Shown here piece by piece: positions 7,779-16,555 of a stretch of 39,175 bases of DNA. Made by a program: the position numbers and the translations under genes. The stretch lies in the NCBI GenBank assembly GCA_022360445.1, contig JAKSCV010000013.1:1-39175 (forward strand). The letters are read 5' to 3'. The DNA comes from Gammaproteobacteria bacterium. Lineage in GTDB: Bacteria > Pseudomonadota > Gammaproteobacteria > UBA5861. Within the stretch, counting starts at the first letter, position 1; each line of letters starts with the position of its first letter. The notes beneath the pieces were generated by a model. The model saw only the letters and a list, made by a program, of their open reading frames with translations. It was not told the origin of the DNA and made no database searches.

Positions 7779-8246
7779 TTAGTGTTTGTGGTGGTCGGGG
7801 CCTTTGTGCGGAGTCACCTTTTTAACGGGCACTGTCAGCGTTTTGGTGCTTTCATCCTCAAACGTTAGCGATAGTTCGATCTCTTCCCCAGGCTTCAGGT
7901 CTTTTTTCAGGTTGATCAGCATGATGTGCAGTCCACCCGGTTTGAGATGGGTGTCAGCGTTTGCAGGGATATCAATTTTGTCAACAGGGATCATCTTCAT
8001 CATGCCATCTTCTTTGATGTGCGTGTGAAGCTCTGTGACGCCTGCGACGGCTGCATGTGCTTTAACCAGTGCGTGTGCTGTGCCACTGTTATTTTTCAAC
8101 ACTAAAAATACCCCGCTGTTTTTGATGCCAGGTGGTGTGGCTCGTGCGACAGGGTGAAGCGTGTCAATATCATTTGTAGCCGGTGCCGCCGACAGAGAAA
8201 GTGGCAAAAGACTGACGATGCTGATTATAAATAGAAGGTACTTCAT
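7779..8246 (-). CDS. Periplasmic copper chaperone PCu(A)C family protein
   Basis: A 155-residue secreted copper(I)-binding protein that loads copper onto oxidase subunit II, often with Sco. The signal peptide spans about residues 1-20 (LSLSA then APA). The family metal motif of histidines and methionines is present: H74 in ELHTH, methionines at 82-85 in GMMKM, and H107-x-M109 in GGLHIM. The C-terminus is unusually histidine-rich (HKGPDHHKH), which may add metal affinity. The start is ATG with GAGGAT seven bases upstream. It is the middle gene of the DUF2946-PCuAC-Sco set. Confidence 0.92.
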   Translation of the reverse strand: MKYLLFIISIVSLLPLSLSAAPATNDIDTLHPVARATPPGIKNSGVFLVLKNNSGTAHALVKAHAAVAGVTELHTHIKEDGMMKMIPVDKIDIPANADTHLKPGGLHIMLINLKKDLKPGEEIELSLTFEDESTKTLTVPVKKVTPHKGPDHHKH

Positions 8247-8309
8247 GGGGCTATCCTCACAAATAAAATTTTCGTAGATTCAAACTCTACGTGAATAAAA
8301 AAATGGGTG

Positions 8310-8723
8310 TTATGAAACGCTGTGAGAGAAAGGAGGCGCCCGGATAGCGTAGAGCGTTTTGTGGTCAATGCTCGTGAGTGAAAAGGTGGCTGGATATTGA
8401 ATGGTATTGCCGTTAGCACGTACCAGTGCGGCCAGCGTATCGAGGTGCAGAGAAGCATCAGTATAAGTGGGTAAAACGCACACTGGACAATGAGTGTGCT
8501 CCTGGCTCGGTAGTGTTGGAGTACTGGGTTCACTCCCGTAATTCAAGGTCAGCAGAATTTTTTTATCAGTGTTACAGATCGCAATAAGAAAGCTTTCTGA
8601 CTGCTGGGTTTTATGAAAATAGGCGTAGACAGGTAAGAACGACTGCAGTAAAAGCAATACCGCCAGTAAGCCGAGAAGTTTTTTCGGGACGTTTTTGTCT
8701 GTGTGTGAATGCTTTAGGAACAT
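8310..8723 (-). CDS. DUF2946 family small membrane/exported protein
   Basis: A 137-residue protein of unassigned function. It has one hydrophobic N-terminal segment (about residues 15-35, KKLLGLLAVLLLLQSFLPVYA) that could be a signal or anchor. It then has a histidine/cysteine cluster HTHCPVC near residues 76-82, and ends near RAPPFSHSVS. The combination of a CPxC motif, a preceding histidine and a terminal R-x-PP is the signature I associate with DUF2946, usually found beside copper genes. It leads the PCuAC-Sco unit, separated from PCuAC by 63 bases. A metal-sensing or metal-handling role is inference. There is no clear ribosome site before the ATG. Confidence 0.72.
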   Translation of the reverse strand: MFLKHSHTDKNVPKKLLGLLAVLLLLQSFLPVYAYFHKTQQSESFLIAICNTDKKILLTLNYGSEPSTPTLPSQEHTHCPVCVLPTYTDASLHLDTLAALVRANGNTIQYPATFSLTSIDHKTLYAIRAPPFSHSVS

Positions 8724-8823
8724 GCGTTCGCATAAAAAGTAGGCATCATTATTGACCTCATCCTACATCAAAGTAAGAGAAAAGCAATGCTACAATGTGG
8801 CCTTGTCATCTGTGGAGGAAGTC

Positions 8824-9621
8824 ATGGCTCGTCACCTATCTGATCAGTTCAGCGCACCTTATATCGAGCAAGGCCAAGGAGAGCCCCTAGTTTTGATATC
8901 GGGTTATTCCATGACAAAAGAAGGCTGGGGGCCCGTTTTTGATGACCTTGCGGAAGACTTTCGCGTAATTGCTTTTGATAACCGAGGGGTGGGTGGTTTT
9001 GAACCAACGGGAGCCACCTTTTCTATTGCGGATATGGTCGCAGATACCATCCGTCTCATGGACGAGTTAAATATCGAAAAAGCGCATATCATGGGCATAT
9101 CCATGGGTGGGTTGATCGCGCAAACTTTATGCATCGAATATCCGGAACGTGTCATCAAAGCTGTATTGGGTTGTACGACACATGGTGGGCGAGAGGCCGT
9201 TCCTGGTGGCAAGACAGCCATGCAGGCCTTGGCGAGCTCTGCGGACCCGAGTCAGCCAAGAGATGATGTCATTCAAGCGTTATTGCCTTACTTCTTTCAT
9301 GATCGTTCTATTTCCTCACCAACAGATGGTGTTGCCGTATTTTTGGAGACCTACCTTAACAATATTCCCAGGGATGGTTTACAAGGGCAGCTAGGGGCGC
9401 TTTCGGTATTTAATTCAAAGCCCAGGCTGGCTGAAATTATTTGCCCCGTATTGGTGATCACCGGGACAGAGGATGTCGTTATTCCATCTGAAAATTCAGA
9501 ACGGCTGGCGACAGCGATTCAAGGGGCTGAGCTGATTAACATTGAAAACACTGGCCACCTCTTTTTATTGGAAAAGCCGCAACAGGTCGTTTCAGAGGTG
9601 GTAAAATTTCTAAAGACATAA
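8824..9621 (+). CDS. Alpha/beta-fold hydrolase
   Basis: A 265-residue serine hydrolase of the alpha/beta fold. The nucleophile elbow is GISMGG near residues 102-107, the oxyanion-side HG equivalent is LISGYSMT near 27-34, the acid is in ITGTEDVVIP near 216-225, and the catalytic histidine in NTGHLF near 242-247. It resembles 3-oxoadipate enol-lactonase and related esterases, but the cap region is too variable to name a substrate. I chose ATG 8824 because GGAGG at 8814-8818 lies six bases upstream; the frame stays open upstream to 8752 without a better ribosome site. It stands alone, divergent from the copper genes. Confidence 0.88.
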   Translation: MARHLSDQFSAPYIEQGQGEPLVLISGYSMTKEGWGPVFDDLAEDFRVIAFDNRGVGGFEPTGATFSIADMVADTIRLMDELNIEKAHIMGISMGGLIAQTLCIEYPERVIKAVLGCTTHGGREAVPGGKTAMQALASSADPSQPRDDVIQALLPYFFHDRSISSPTDGVAVFLETYLNNIPRDGLQGQLGALSVFNSKPRLAEIICPVLVITGTEDVVIPSENSERLATAIQGAELINIENTGHLFLLEKPQQVVSEVVKFLKT

Positions 9622-11001
<1,380 letters not shown>

Positions 11002-11024
11002 TTGACTGTGTATTGAACGAATAA

Positions 11025-11360
11025 ATGACCAGATCCCTCACCCTCAATAAATTGATCCTGATTGGCCTTATTTTATTGGCTGCATTGCAGTACCGTTTAT
11101 GGCTTGGTGAAGGAGGGCTGCAAGACGTCTGGTTGTTGGAAGATGAAGTCGCAGAGCGAAATGCTCGTATCCAAACACTCGAAGATAGAAACGAGTCATT
11201 GAAAGCCGAGGTTCTGGACTTGAAGCGGGGGCTCAGCGCACTGGAAGAACGTGCGCGCGGGGAGCTGGGCATGATTTCAAATAACGAAACTTTTTATCAG
11301 GTTATCACCTTGCCGAATGACACCAAACCTGTTGCCCAGAGTGATGCTGGTTCAAAATGA
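11025..11360 (+). CDS. ftsB: Cell division protein FtsB
   Basis: Bitopic division protein that forms the FtsQ-FtsB-FtsL complex and helps activate septal wall synthesis. The 111 residues comprise a short cytoplasmic start, one membrane helix (about 8-25, LILIGLILLAALQYRLW), a periplasmic coiled coil (about 36-80), and the conserved ending ALEERARGELGMISNNETFYQVI. Placement between eno and ispD is the standard gammaproteobacterial order. The stop overlaps the ispD start by four bases. Confidence 0.95.
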   Translation: MTRSLTLNKLILIGLILLAALQYRLWLGEGGLQDVWLLEDEVAERNARIQTLEDRNESLKAEVLDLKRGLSALEERARGELGMISNNETFYQVITLPNDTKPVAQSDAGSK

Positions 11361-12064
11361 GTGTGGCATATCGGGCCATTGTGCCCGCAGCGGGTATCGG
11401 CACGCGGATGTGCGCAGACCAACCCAAACAATATCTGCCGCTGTTTGACCGTACAGTCCTTGAGCAGACTTTAAATCGACTATTGGCTCTCCCGTTTATT
11501 GACTGTATCGTCGTTGCGATCAGTAAATCAGACTGCGACTGGGAGACATTGGCGGCCAGCTCAAACTCACGCATCGTAACCGTACAAGGGGGGGCTGAAC
11601 GGTGCCACTCGGTGTTGAATGCGCTGGATTACCTGGCACCGCTTTCCGAAAAACAAGACTGGGTACTGGTACACGATGCGGCGCGCCCCTGTGTAAGAAC
11701 GTCTGATGTTTTGCTGCTCAAAACAATGCTGGCTGAAGACCCTGTTGGGGGCATTCTTGCAGCGCCCGTGCGTGACACCATGAAACGGGCGATTGAGAAT
11801 CGGATTCAAACAACCGTCGAGCGCACACAACTTTGGCATGCGTTAACACCACAGATGTTCCGTTTTAACCTCCTCTATCAGGCGTTGAAAGCAGCTATAA
11901 ACAAGCAACTTCCTGTGACGGATGAATCCTCCGCCCTTGAGATGGCGGGATACCAGCCGCGCCTTATTGAAGGCCAGCAGGACAACATCAAAATTACCCA
12001 CCCAGGCGATTTACAGCTCGCTGAACTTTATTTACAACAGCAAACTCAGCAAGAAATGGAATGA
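11357..12064 (+). CDS. ispD: 2-C-methyl-D-erythritol 4-phosphate cytidylyltransferase
   Basis: Third step of the MEP isoprenoid pathway: MEP plus CTP gives CDP-ME. The 235-residue protein has the nucleotide-binding start [10 protein letters not shown] with R17 and K24 (in DQPKQY) at the CTP site, D107 in the metal-binding run VHDAARPC, and TDESSALE near 193. The start overlaps the end of ftsB and the stop overlaps ispF (ATGA). Translational coupling is likely. Confidence 0.96.
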   Translation: MSVAYRAIVPAAGIGTRMCADQPKQYLPLFDRTVLEQTLNRLLALPFIDCIVVAISKSDCDWETLAASSNSRIVTVQGGAERCHSVLNALDYLAPLSEKQDWVLVHDAARPCVRTSDVLLLKTMLAEDPVGGILAAPVRDTMKRAIENRIQTTVERTQLWHALTPQMFRFNLLYQALKAAINKQLPVTDESSALEMAGYQPRLIEGQQDNIKITHPGDLQLAELYLQQQTQQEME

Positions 12065-12558
12065 AAGCAAAAATGATTCGCGTAGGGCAAGGTTTTGATG
12101 TTCACGCCTTTGAGCCGGGTGATCACCTTATCCTGGGCGGTATCAGTATTCCTTTCAATCAGGCATTTAAAGCGCATTCAGATGGTGATGTGTTGATTCA
12201 TGCGCTGTGTGATGCACTCTTGGGTGCCGCTGCGTTGGGTGATATTGGACAATACTTTCCGGACACGTCAGCCAAATATGACGCCATTAATAGTCGAATT
12301 TTACTTCGACAAGTCACGGAAATGGTCAATAAAAAAGGCTGGCAGGTCGGGAATGCGGATATGACAATCATTGCTCAGGCACCCAAAATGGCGCCCCATA
12401 TCCCCGGCATGATAAAAAACCTGGCCTCTGACTTGAGGGTGGACAAAACCGCGCTCAACATCAAAGCAACCACAACGGAAAAACTGGGTTTTACAGGCCG
12501 AGGGGAAGGCATCGCCGCCCAAGCAATTGTGTGCCTGGTCGGCAACGAAGCTGCTTAA
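12061..12558 (+). CDS. ispF: 2-C-methyl-D-erythritol 2,4-cyclodiphosphate synthase
   Basis: Fifth step of the MEP pathway, cyclising CDP-ME-2-phosphate with release of CMP. The 165 residues include the zinc ligands D13, H15 (GFDVHAF) and H47 ([12 protein letters not shown]), the HSDGDV motif near 39, and the signature [20 protein letters not shown] near 138-157. Four extra residues precede the usual [11 protein letters not shown], so a start at ATG 12073 is also possible; the ATGA overlap with ispD favours 12061. The homotrimer is a standard partner of IspD, encoded next door. Confidence 0.96.
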   Translation: MKAKMIRVGQGFDVHAFEPGDHLILGGISIPFNQAFKAHSDGDVLIHALCDALLGAAALGDIGQYFPDTSAKYDAINSRILLRQVTEMVNKKGWQVGNADMTIIAQAPKMAPHIPGMIKNLASDLRVDKTALNIKATTTEKLGFTGRGEGIAAQAIVCLVGNEAA

Positions 12559-13580
12559 TGCGTGGGCCAGTGATGTTGGACCTGATGGGTCTTGAGCTGA
12601 CACAAGAAGAGTGTGAATTACTGACTCATCCGGCTGTAGGTGGCGTGATTCTATTTGCCAGAAACTTCCTCAACCGTCATCAACTTAAGCAACTGATTGT
12701 CGCTATTCGGGCAGTCCGGCCAGAAGTGTTGATCGCTGTGGACCAGGAGGGAGGCCGTGTTCAACGCTTTGAAGAAGGCTTTGTCACAATCCCTCCCATG
12801 CGCGCACTAGGCGATTATTATGATCAGGCACCAGCTAAGGCTGAGAAATTAGCACGGGATGTCGGTTGGCTGATGGCAACTGAACTCAGGGATGTGGGAG
12901 TGGATTTTAGTTTTGCACCGGTACTCGATCTGGATACAGGGAACAGCCACGTGATCGGGAATCGGGCTTTCCACCAGTGCCCCGCAGCCATAGCAGCTTT
13001 GGCCGGAGCGTTTATCAAAGGCCTCAAAGAAGCCGGCTGTGCGAGTGTCGGCAAGCATTTTCCAGGGCATGGTTTTGTGCAGGCTGATTCGCATACGGAA
13101 ATACCGATCGACACACGATCACTACCGCAACTTGAGCACGATCTGTCCCCCTTTATCGACTTGATTCAACAGGGTTTAGACGGCATCATGCCTGCGCATG
13201 TCATTTACTCTGCAACAGACCAACAACCGGCAGGCTTCAGCCACTACTGGCTGCAACAAAAACTCCGGGCGGAATACCGCTTTAAGGGCGTTATTTTCAG
13301 CGATGATTTAAGCATGGAAGGCGCAAGCGTGGCGGGAGATATGACCACCCGAGTGGATTTAGCACAGCAGGCCGGCTGTGATATGCTCCTCGTCTGTAAC
13401 GACCGTGCGATGGCCTGTAAGGTGCTTGATCATATCGCTATTCCCGCGTCGCTTGAGTCTCAGGACCGGATAGCTAAAATGGCTGCGCTGCCGGTTCAGA
13501 AGAGCCAGTCGCAGCAGCAAATGTTGAGTGAGCGATTTTTGCAAACCGTTCAACAAGTCACATGGCTTAGACAAGAATAA
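12558..13580 (+). CDS. nagZ: Beta-N-acetylglucosaminidase NagZ (cell-wall recycling)
   Basis: Cytoplasmic glycoside hydrolase family 3 enzyme that removes N-acetylglucosamine from anhydromuropeptides, a step in peptidoglycan recycling that also shapes AmpC beta-lactamase signals. The 340-residue protein starts [11 protein letters not shown], as NagZ does. It contains the substrate motif KHFPGHG near 166-172, the catalytic dyad histidine H179 (DSHTE) and the nucleophile aspartate in FSDDLSMEG (D249 or D250). I chose ATG 12558, which shares its A with the ispF stop codon; a GTG at 12531 would add nine unlikely residues. Confidence 0.95.
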   Translation: MRGPVMLDLMGLELTQEECELLTHPAVGGVILFARNFLNRHQLKQLIVAIRAVRPEVLIAVDQEGGRVQRFEEGFVTIPPMRALGDYYDQAPAKAEKLARDVGWLMATELRDVGVDFSFAPVLDLDTGNSHVIGNRAFHQCPAAIAALAGAFIKGLKEAGCASVGKHFPGHGFVQADSHTEIPIDTRSLPQLEHDLSPFIDLIQQGLDGIMPAHVIYSATDQQPAGFSHYWLQQKLRAEYRFKGVIFSDDLSMEGASVAGDMTTRVDLAQQAGCDMLLVCNDRAMACKVLDHIAIPASLESQDRIAKMAALPVQKSQSQQQMLSERFLQTVQQVTWLRQE

Positions 13581-13593
13581 AATAACTCCTATT

Positions 13594-14751
13594 ATGATTG
13601 AAAACCTCAAAAATCTAAGTGAAAAGCTGGCATTTCTTGGCTTCGATGGCTGGATTACCCAAGTCTTTATTGTTGTATTTTTGACTGTTTTGGCGGATTT
13701 CATTGGGCGGGTTCTGCTTCGGTATATTGCAGGCAAGCTGCAACTCAGCAAAACCTTGCTGGATGATTCCTTGTTTTTCGCGGCACGAGCGCCACTCTTA
13801 TTGATCATCTGGTCGCTGGGATTAACGTTTGCCGCGGATATTGTACTGGCAGAGACAGGTAACCCTCTGTTCAAAATTGCGGAGCCAATACGGAATGTCA
13901 GCGTCATTGCGGCGATTGCCTGGTTTTTGATACGGCTTATTAAAGAGGCGGAAAAAAACTTTATTCAGCGCATCGAGTCGCGCGATGAAGATGAGCCGGG
14001 TTTAGATCGAACCACCAGTGAAGCCATCGGTAAGTTACTCCGTCTAACAATCGGGATAACGGCAGCCATTGTCATTTTACAAACGTTGGGCTTCAGTGTT
14101 TCGGGTGTTTTAGCATTTGGGGGGATTGGCGGTATTGCGATTGGTTTTGCAGCCCGAGACCTACTCGCCAACTTTTTTGGCGCACTCATGATTTACCTTG
14201 ATCGTCCCTTTGCTGTGAATGACTGGATTCGCTCGCCAGACCGCAATATTGAAGGCACAGTTGAGTATATTGGTTGGCGCCATACACGAATTAGAACGTT
14301 TGATAAGCGACCTTTGTATGTTCCAAACTCCATTTTCACTAATATCGTGGTGGAAAATCCATCACGCATGTTAAACCGGCGGATCTACGAGACGGTCGGA
14401 GTGCGCTATGATGATGTCGGTGTCATCGAAGCCATTATCAGCGATGTTAAAGCGATGTTGATTGCACATGATGACATCAACGATAAGCTGACTATGATTG
14501 TCAATTTTGTCAGTTTTGCGCCATCTTCCCTGGACTTCATGGTCTATACCTTCACGCACACAACCAACTGGGTTGAGTTCCACCAAATAAAACAAGATGT
14601 CATGTTGAAAATTGCCAAAATCATTGAGGAGCACGAAGCAGAAATGGCTTACCCAACCTCGACGGTACATCTTGCCAGTGCGAATTTGCCGACCGGTTTG
14701 ACTGATGAGCTACAAGCCCCACCGTCACAGCATGCGGGAGCAAACACATGA
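13594..14751 (+). CDS. MscS family mechanosensitive ion channel
   Basis: Inner-membrane channel that opens under membrane tension, protecting against osmotic downshock. About 385 residues from ATG 13594. Four likely membrane helices: about 15-37, 62-85, 98-116, and the pore-lining segment about 150-185. The pore segment is rich in glycine and alanine (VLAFGGIGGIAIGFAARD) as in MscS TM3, followed by the beta domain with DWIRSPDRNIEGTVEYIGWR. The C-terminus is polar. An earlier in-frame start at 13528 would lie inside nagZ and is less likely. It overlaps the next gene by four bases, suggesting coupling. Confidence 0.92.
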   Translation: MIENLKNLSEKLAFLGFDGWITQVFIVVFLTVLADFIGRVLLRYIAGKLQLSKTLLDDSLFFAARAPLLLIIWSLGLTFAADIVLAETGNPLFKIAEPIRNVSVIAAIAWFLIRLIKEAEKNFIQRIESRDEDEPGLDRTTSEAIGKLLRLTIGITAAIVILQTLGFSVSGVLAFGGIGGIAIGFAARDLLANFFGALMIYLDRPFAVNDWIRSPDRNIEGTVEYIGWRHTRIRTFDKRPLYVPNSIFTNIVVENPSRMLNRRIYETVGVRYDDVGVIEAIISDVKAMLIAHDDINDKLTMIVNFVSFAPSSLDFMVYTFTHTTNWVEFHQIKQDVMLKIAKIIEEHEAEMAYPTSTVHLASANLPTGLTDELQAPPSQHAGANT

Positions 14752-15503
14752 ACGCACCACTGGCGATTATTGGTGGCACTGGACTGACCAGTATTCCGGG
14801 TTTGGCAATAGAGCGTCGGGAAATGGTTAAAACCCCCTATGGACCGCCTTCTGGACCACTCTCACATGGCGAGTTGAACGGTCGAAAAATTGTGTTTTTG
14901 GCACGGCATGGGCACCGGCATTCCATTCCTCCCCATAAAATCAATTATCGGGCGAATATTTGGGCATTAAAGTCTTTAGGTGTTACTCACATCATTGCCG
15001 TTGCAGCAGTCGGTGGTATTGATGACGCCTGCTCACCCCTGGCGATCGTGATTCCCGATCAGATTATTGATTACACCTATTCACGGGAACATACATTTTT
15101 TGAGGGGCGGCCGGGCAAAGTGGAACATATTGATTTTACCTACCCATATTCATCATTTTTACGGGAGTGCCTGATGACTTCAGCTGAGAAGATGGCTTTA
15201 AAATTTGTCAGTACGGGTACTTACGGGGTCGTTCAAGGTCCGAGACTGGAAACAGCCGCAGAAGTTCAGCGTATGAAACGGGATGGCTGTACGGTTGTCG
15301 GCATGACGGGAATGCCAGAGGCTGCTTTGGCGCGGGAAGTGGGCCTTGAATATGCCTGCTGCGCATTAGTGGTTAATTGGGCGGCAGGCATTATGGGTGA
15401 GACCGAAATTAATCTTTCTGACTTAGAGGATGCCGTCAATACAGGCATTAAGAATGTCCGTGTGCTGTTAGCACAACTGTTGGCTCATGCTTACCCTATT
15501 TGA
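14748..15503 (+). CDS. S-methyl-5'-thioinosine phosphorylase (MTAP/PNP family)
   Basis: Purine nucleoside phosphorylase family 2 enzyme, 251 residues. Motifs: the phosphate loop GGTGLTSIPG at 9-18, RHGHRHSIPPHKINYR at 53-68, and TYGVVQGPRLETAAE at 158-172. Asparagine N210 occupies the purine-recognition position (VVNWAAG). Adenine-specific MTAP usually has aspartate there, while 6-oxopurine enzymes have asparagine. The gene order nagZ, this gene, csiV, mfd matches the Pseudomonas aeruginosa locus whose product (PA3004) cleaves methylthioinosine. This implies a deaminase elsewhere converting methylthioadenosine to methylthioinosine. The specific assignment rests on N210 and synteny. Confidence 0.88.
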   Translation: MNAPLAIIGGTGLTSIPGLAIERREMVKTPYGPPSGPLSHGELNGRKIVFLARHGHRHSIPPHKINYRANIWALKSLGVTHIIAVAAVGGIDDACSPLAIVIPDQIIDYTYSREHTFFEGRPGKVEHIDFTYPYSSFLRECLMTSAEKMALKFVSTGTYGVVQGPRLETAAEVQRMKRDGCTVVGMTGMPEAALAREVGLEYACCALVVNWAAGIMGETEINLSDLEDAVNTGIKNVRVLLAQLLAHAYPI

Positions 15504-15520
15504 TTGAGTCTGATTTTTCA

Positions 15521-16444
15521 TTAGTCCATTCCCATCAAAACACGCACATGTTCGGTTGCGCTGCGCCCCAGTGCTTCTAAGGCATATCCTCCTTCTAGCA
15601 TGGAAACAACACGTCCTTGGGCCGTTTTGTTTGCGATTTCCATCAGTGCACGTGTGATCCATAAATAATCGGAATCGACCAGATTCAACCCGGCCATATC
15701 ATCTTCATAGTGGGCATCAAACCCAGCTGAAATAAATAACATATCGGGTTGATAAGCTTCCAGCCGTGGCAACAGTTTTTGTGTGAAGGCATACCGGTAC
15801 TCCGAACTGCCAACACCTTCGGAGAGAGGGATATTGATCATGTTTTCCGCCTCTGGGGTGTTTGAGTGGGGGTAGAACGGGTGCTGGAAGGTTGAGAAAT
15901 ACAAAACGTGTGGGTTGTGTTGAAGGATATCCTCACTTCCATTCCCGTGGTGCACATCAAAATCGACAACCGCCACGCGTTTTAAAGCATATTTTTCAAT
16001 CGCGTGAAGCGCAGCCACCGCAATATTGTTAAAAAAACAAAACCCCATAGAGGCTTCTCGTTCGGCATGGTGCCCAGGAGGACGTACGTTACAAAAGGCA
16101 TTGTTGACATCTCCAGCCATGATCTTTTCAACGGCCAGAACGCCAGCCCCGGCTGCGCAAAATGCGGCTTCCAGGCTGAAAGGGTTCATCGCCGTATCGG
16201 CATCAAGATACGCAATGTCTTCTGCGGGAGATTGTTCCATTAAACGCCTAATGTGTTTACTTGTGTGCGCGCGCTCTAATTGTGTAATCGTTACTTTGGG
16301 GGCCGTGAAGTGGTGCATAAAGTCAAAAAGGCCTCTGGCTTTCAGGTGATCTTCGATCACACTCAAGCGACTGGGGCACTCTGGGTGCTCAGTGAACATT
16401 TCGTGTTTAAGGCACGCAGGGTGGGTAATGTAGGCTGTGATCAA
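15521..16444 (-). CDS. Histone deacetylase-like amidohydrolase (class II HDAC/AcuC/AphA family)
   Basis: Zinc-dependent deacetylase of the arginase/deacetylase fold; bacterial members act on acetylated polyamines or proteins. The 307 residues include the histidine dyad H125-H126 (RPPGHHAE), zinc ligands D163 and H165 (DFDVHHGNG) and D243 (SAGFDAHYEDDMAGL), and the C-terminal LEGGYALEALGRS. The TTG start at 16444 follows GAGGA by about ten bases; no ATG is available upstream in frame. It converges on the thioinosine phosphorylase with only 17 bases between, and is divergent from the chemoreceptor. The physiological substrate is unknown. Confidence 0.92.
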   Translation of the reverse strand: MITAYITHPACLKHEMFTEHPECPSRLSVIEDHLKARGLFDFMHHFTAPKVTITQLERAHTSKHIRRLMEQSPAEDIAYLDADTAMNPFSLEAAFCAAGAGVLAVEKIMAGDVNNAFCNVRPPGHHAEREASMGFCFFNNIAVAALHAIEKYALKRVAVVDFDVHHGNGSEDILQHNPHVLYFSTFQHPFYPHSNTPEAENMINIPLSEGVGSSEYRYAFTQKLLPRLEAYQPDMLFISAGFDAHYEDDMAGLNLVDSDYLWITRALMEIANKTAQGRVVSMLEGGYALEALGRSATEHVRVLMGMD

Positions 16445-16490
16445 GGTATGTTTTTCCTCAAATGATCGCTCGATAAGGTGCTGAACGGGG

Positions 16491-16517
16491 TTAAGAATTC
16501 AGGTTAGTTGTCGATAT
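16491..16517 (+). promoter_or_regulatory. Sigma-28 (FliA)-like promoter of the chemoreceptor gene
   Basis: TTAAGAAT (16491-16498), eleven bases, GTCGATAT (16510-16517). Compared with the flagellar sigma-28 consensus TAAAGTTT-N11-GCCGATAA, five of eight and six of eight bases agree and the spacing is exact. It would start transcription near 16525, upstream of the chosen ATG at 16556. Chemoreceptor genes are classical members of this regulon. Confidence 0.55.
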
Positions 16518-16555
16518 TCCAAATGACGGAGACATTAGCATATTGGGAAGGGCTC

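Noticed and set aside
13359-13907. Minus-strand open frame of 182 residues across the nagZ-mscS junction
   Set aside because: Antisense to two well-supported genes; basic, low-complexity composition typical of a shadow frame.
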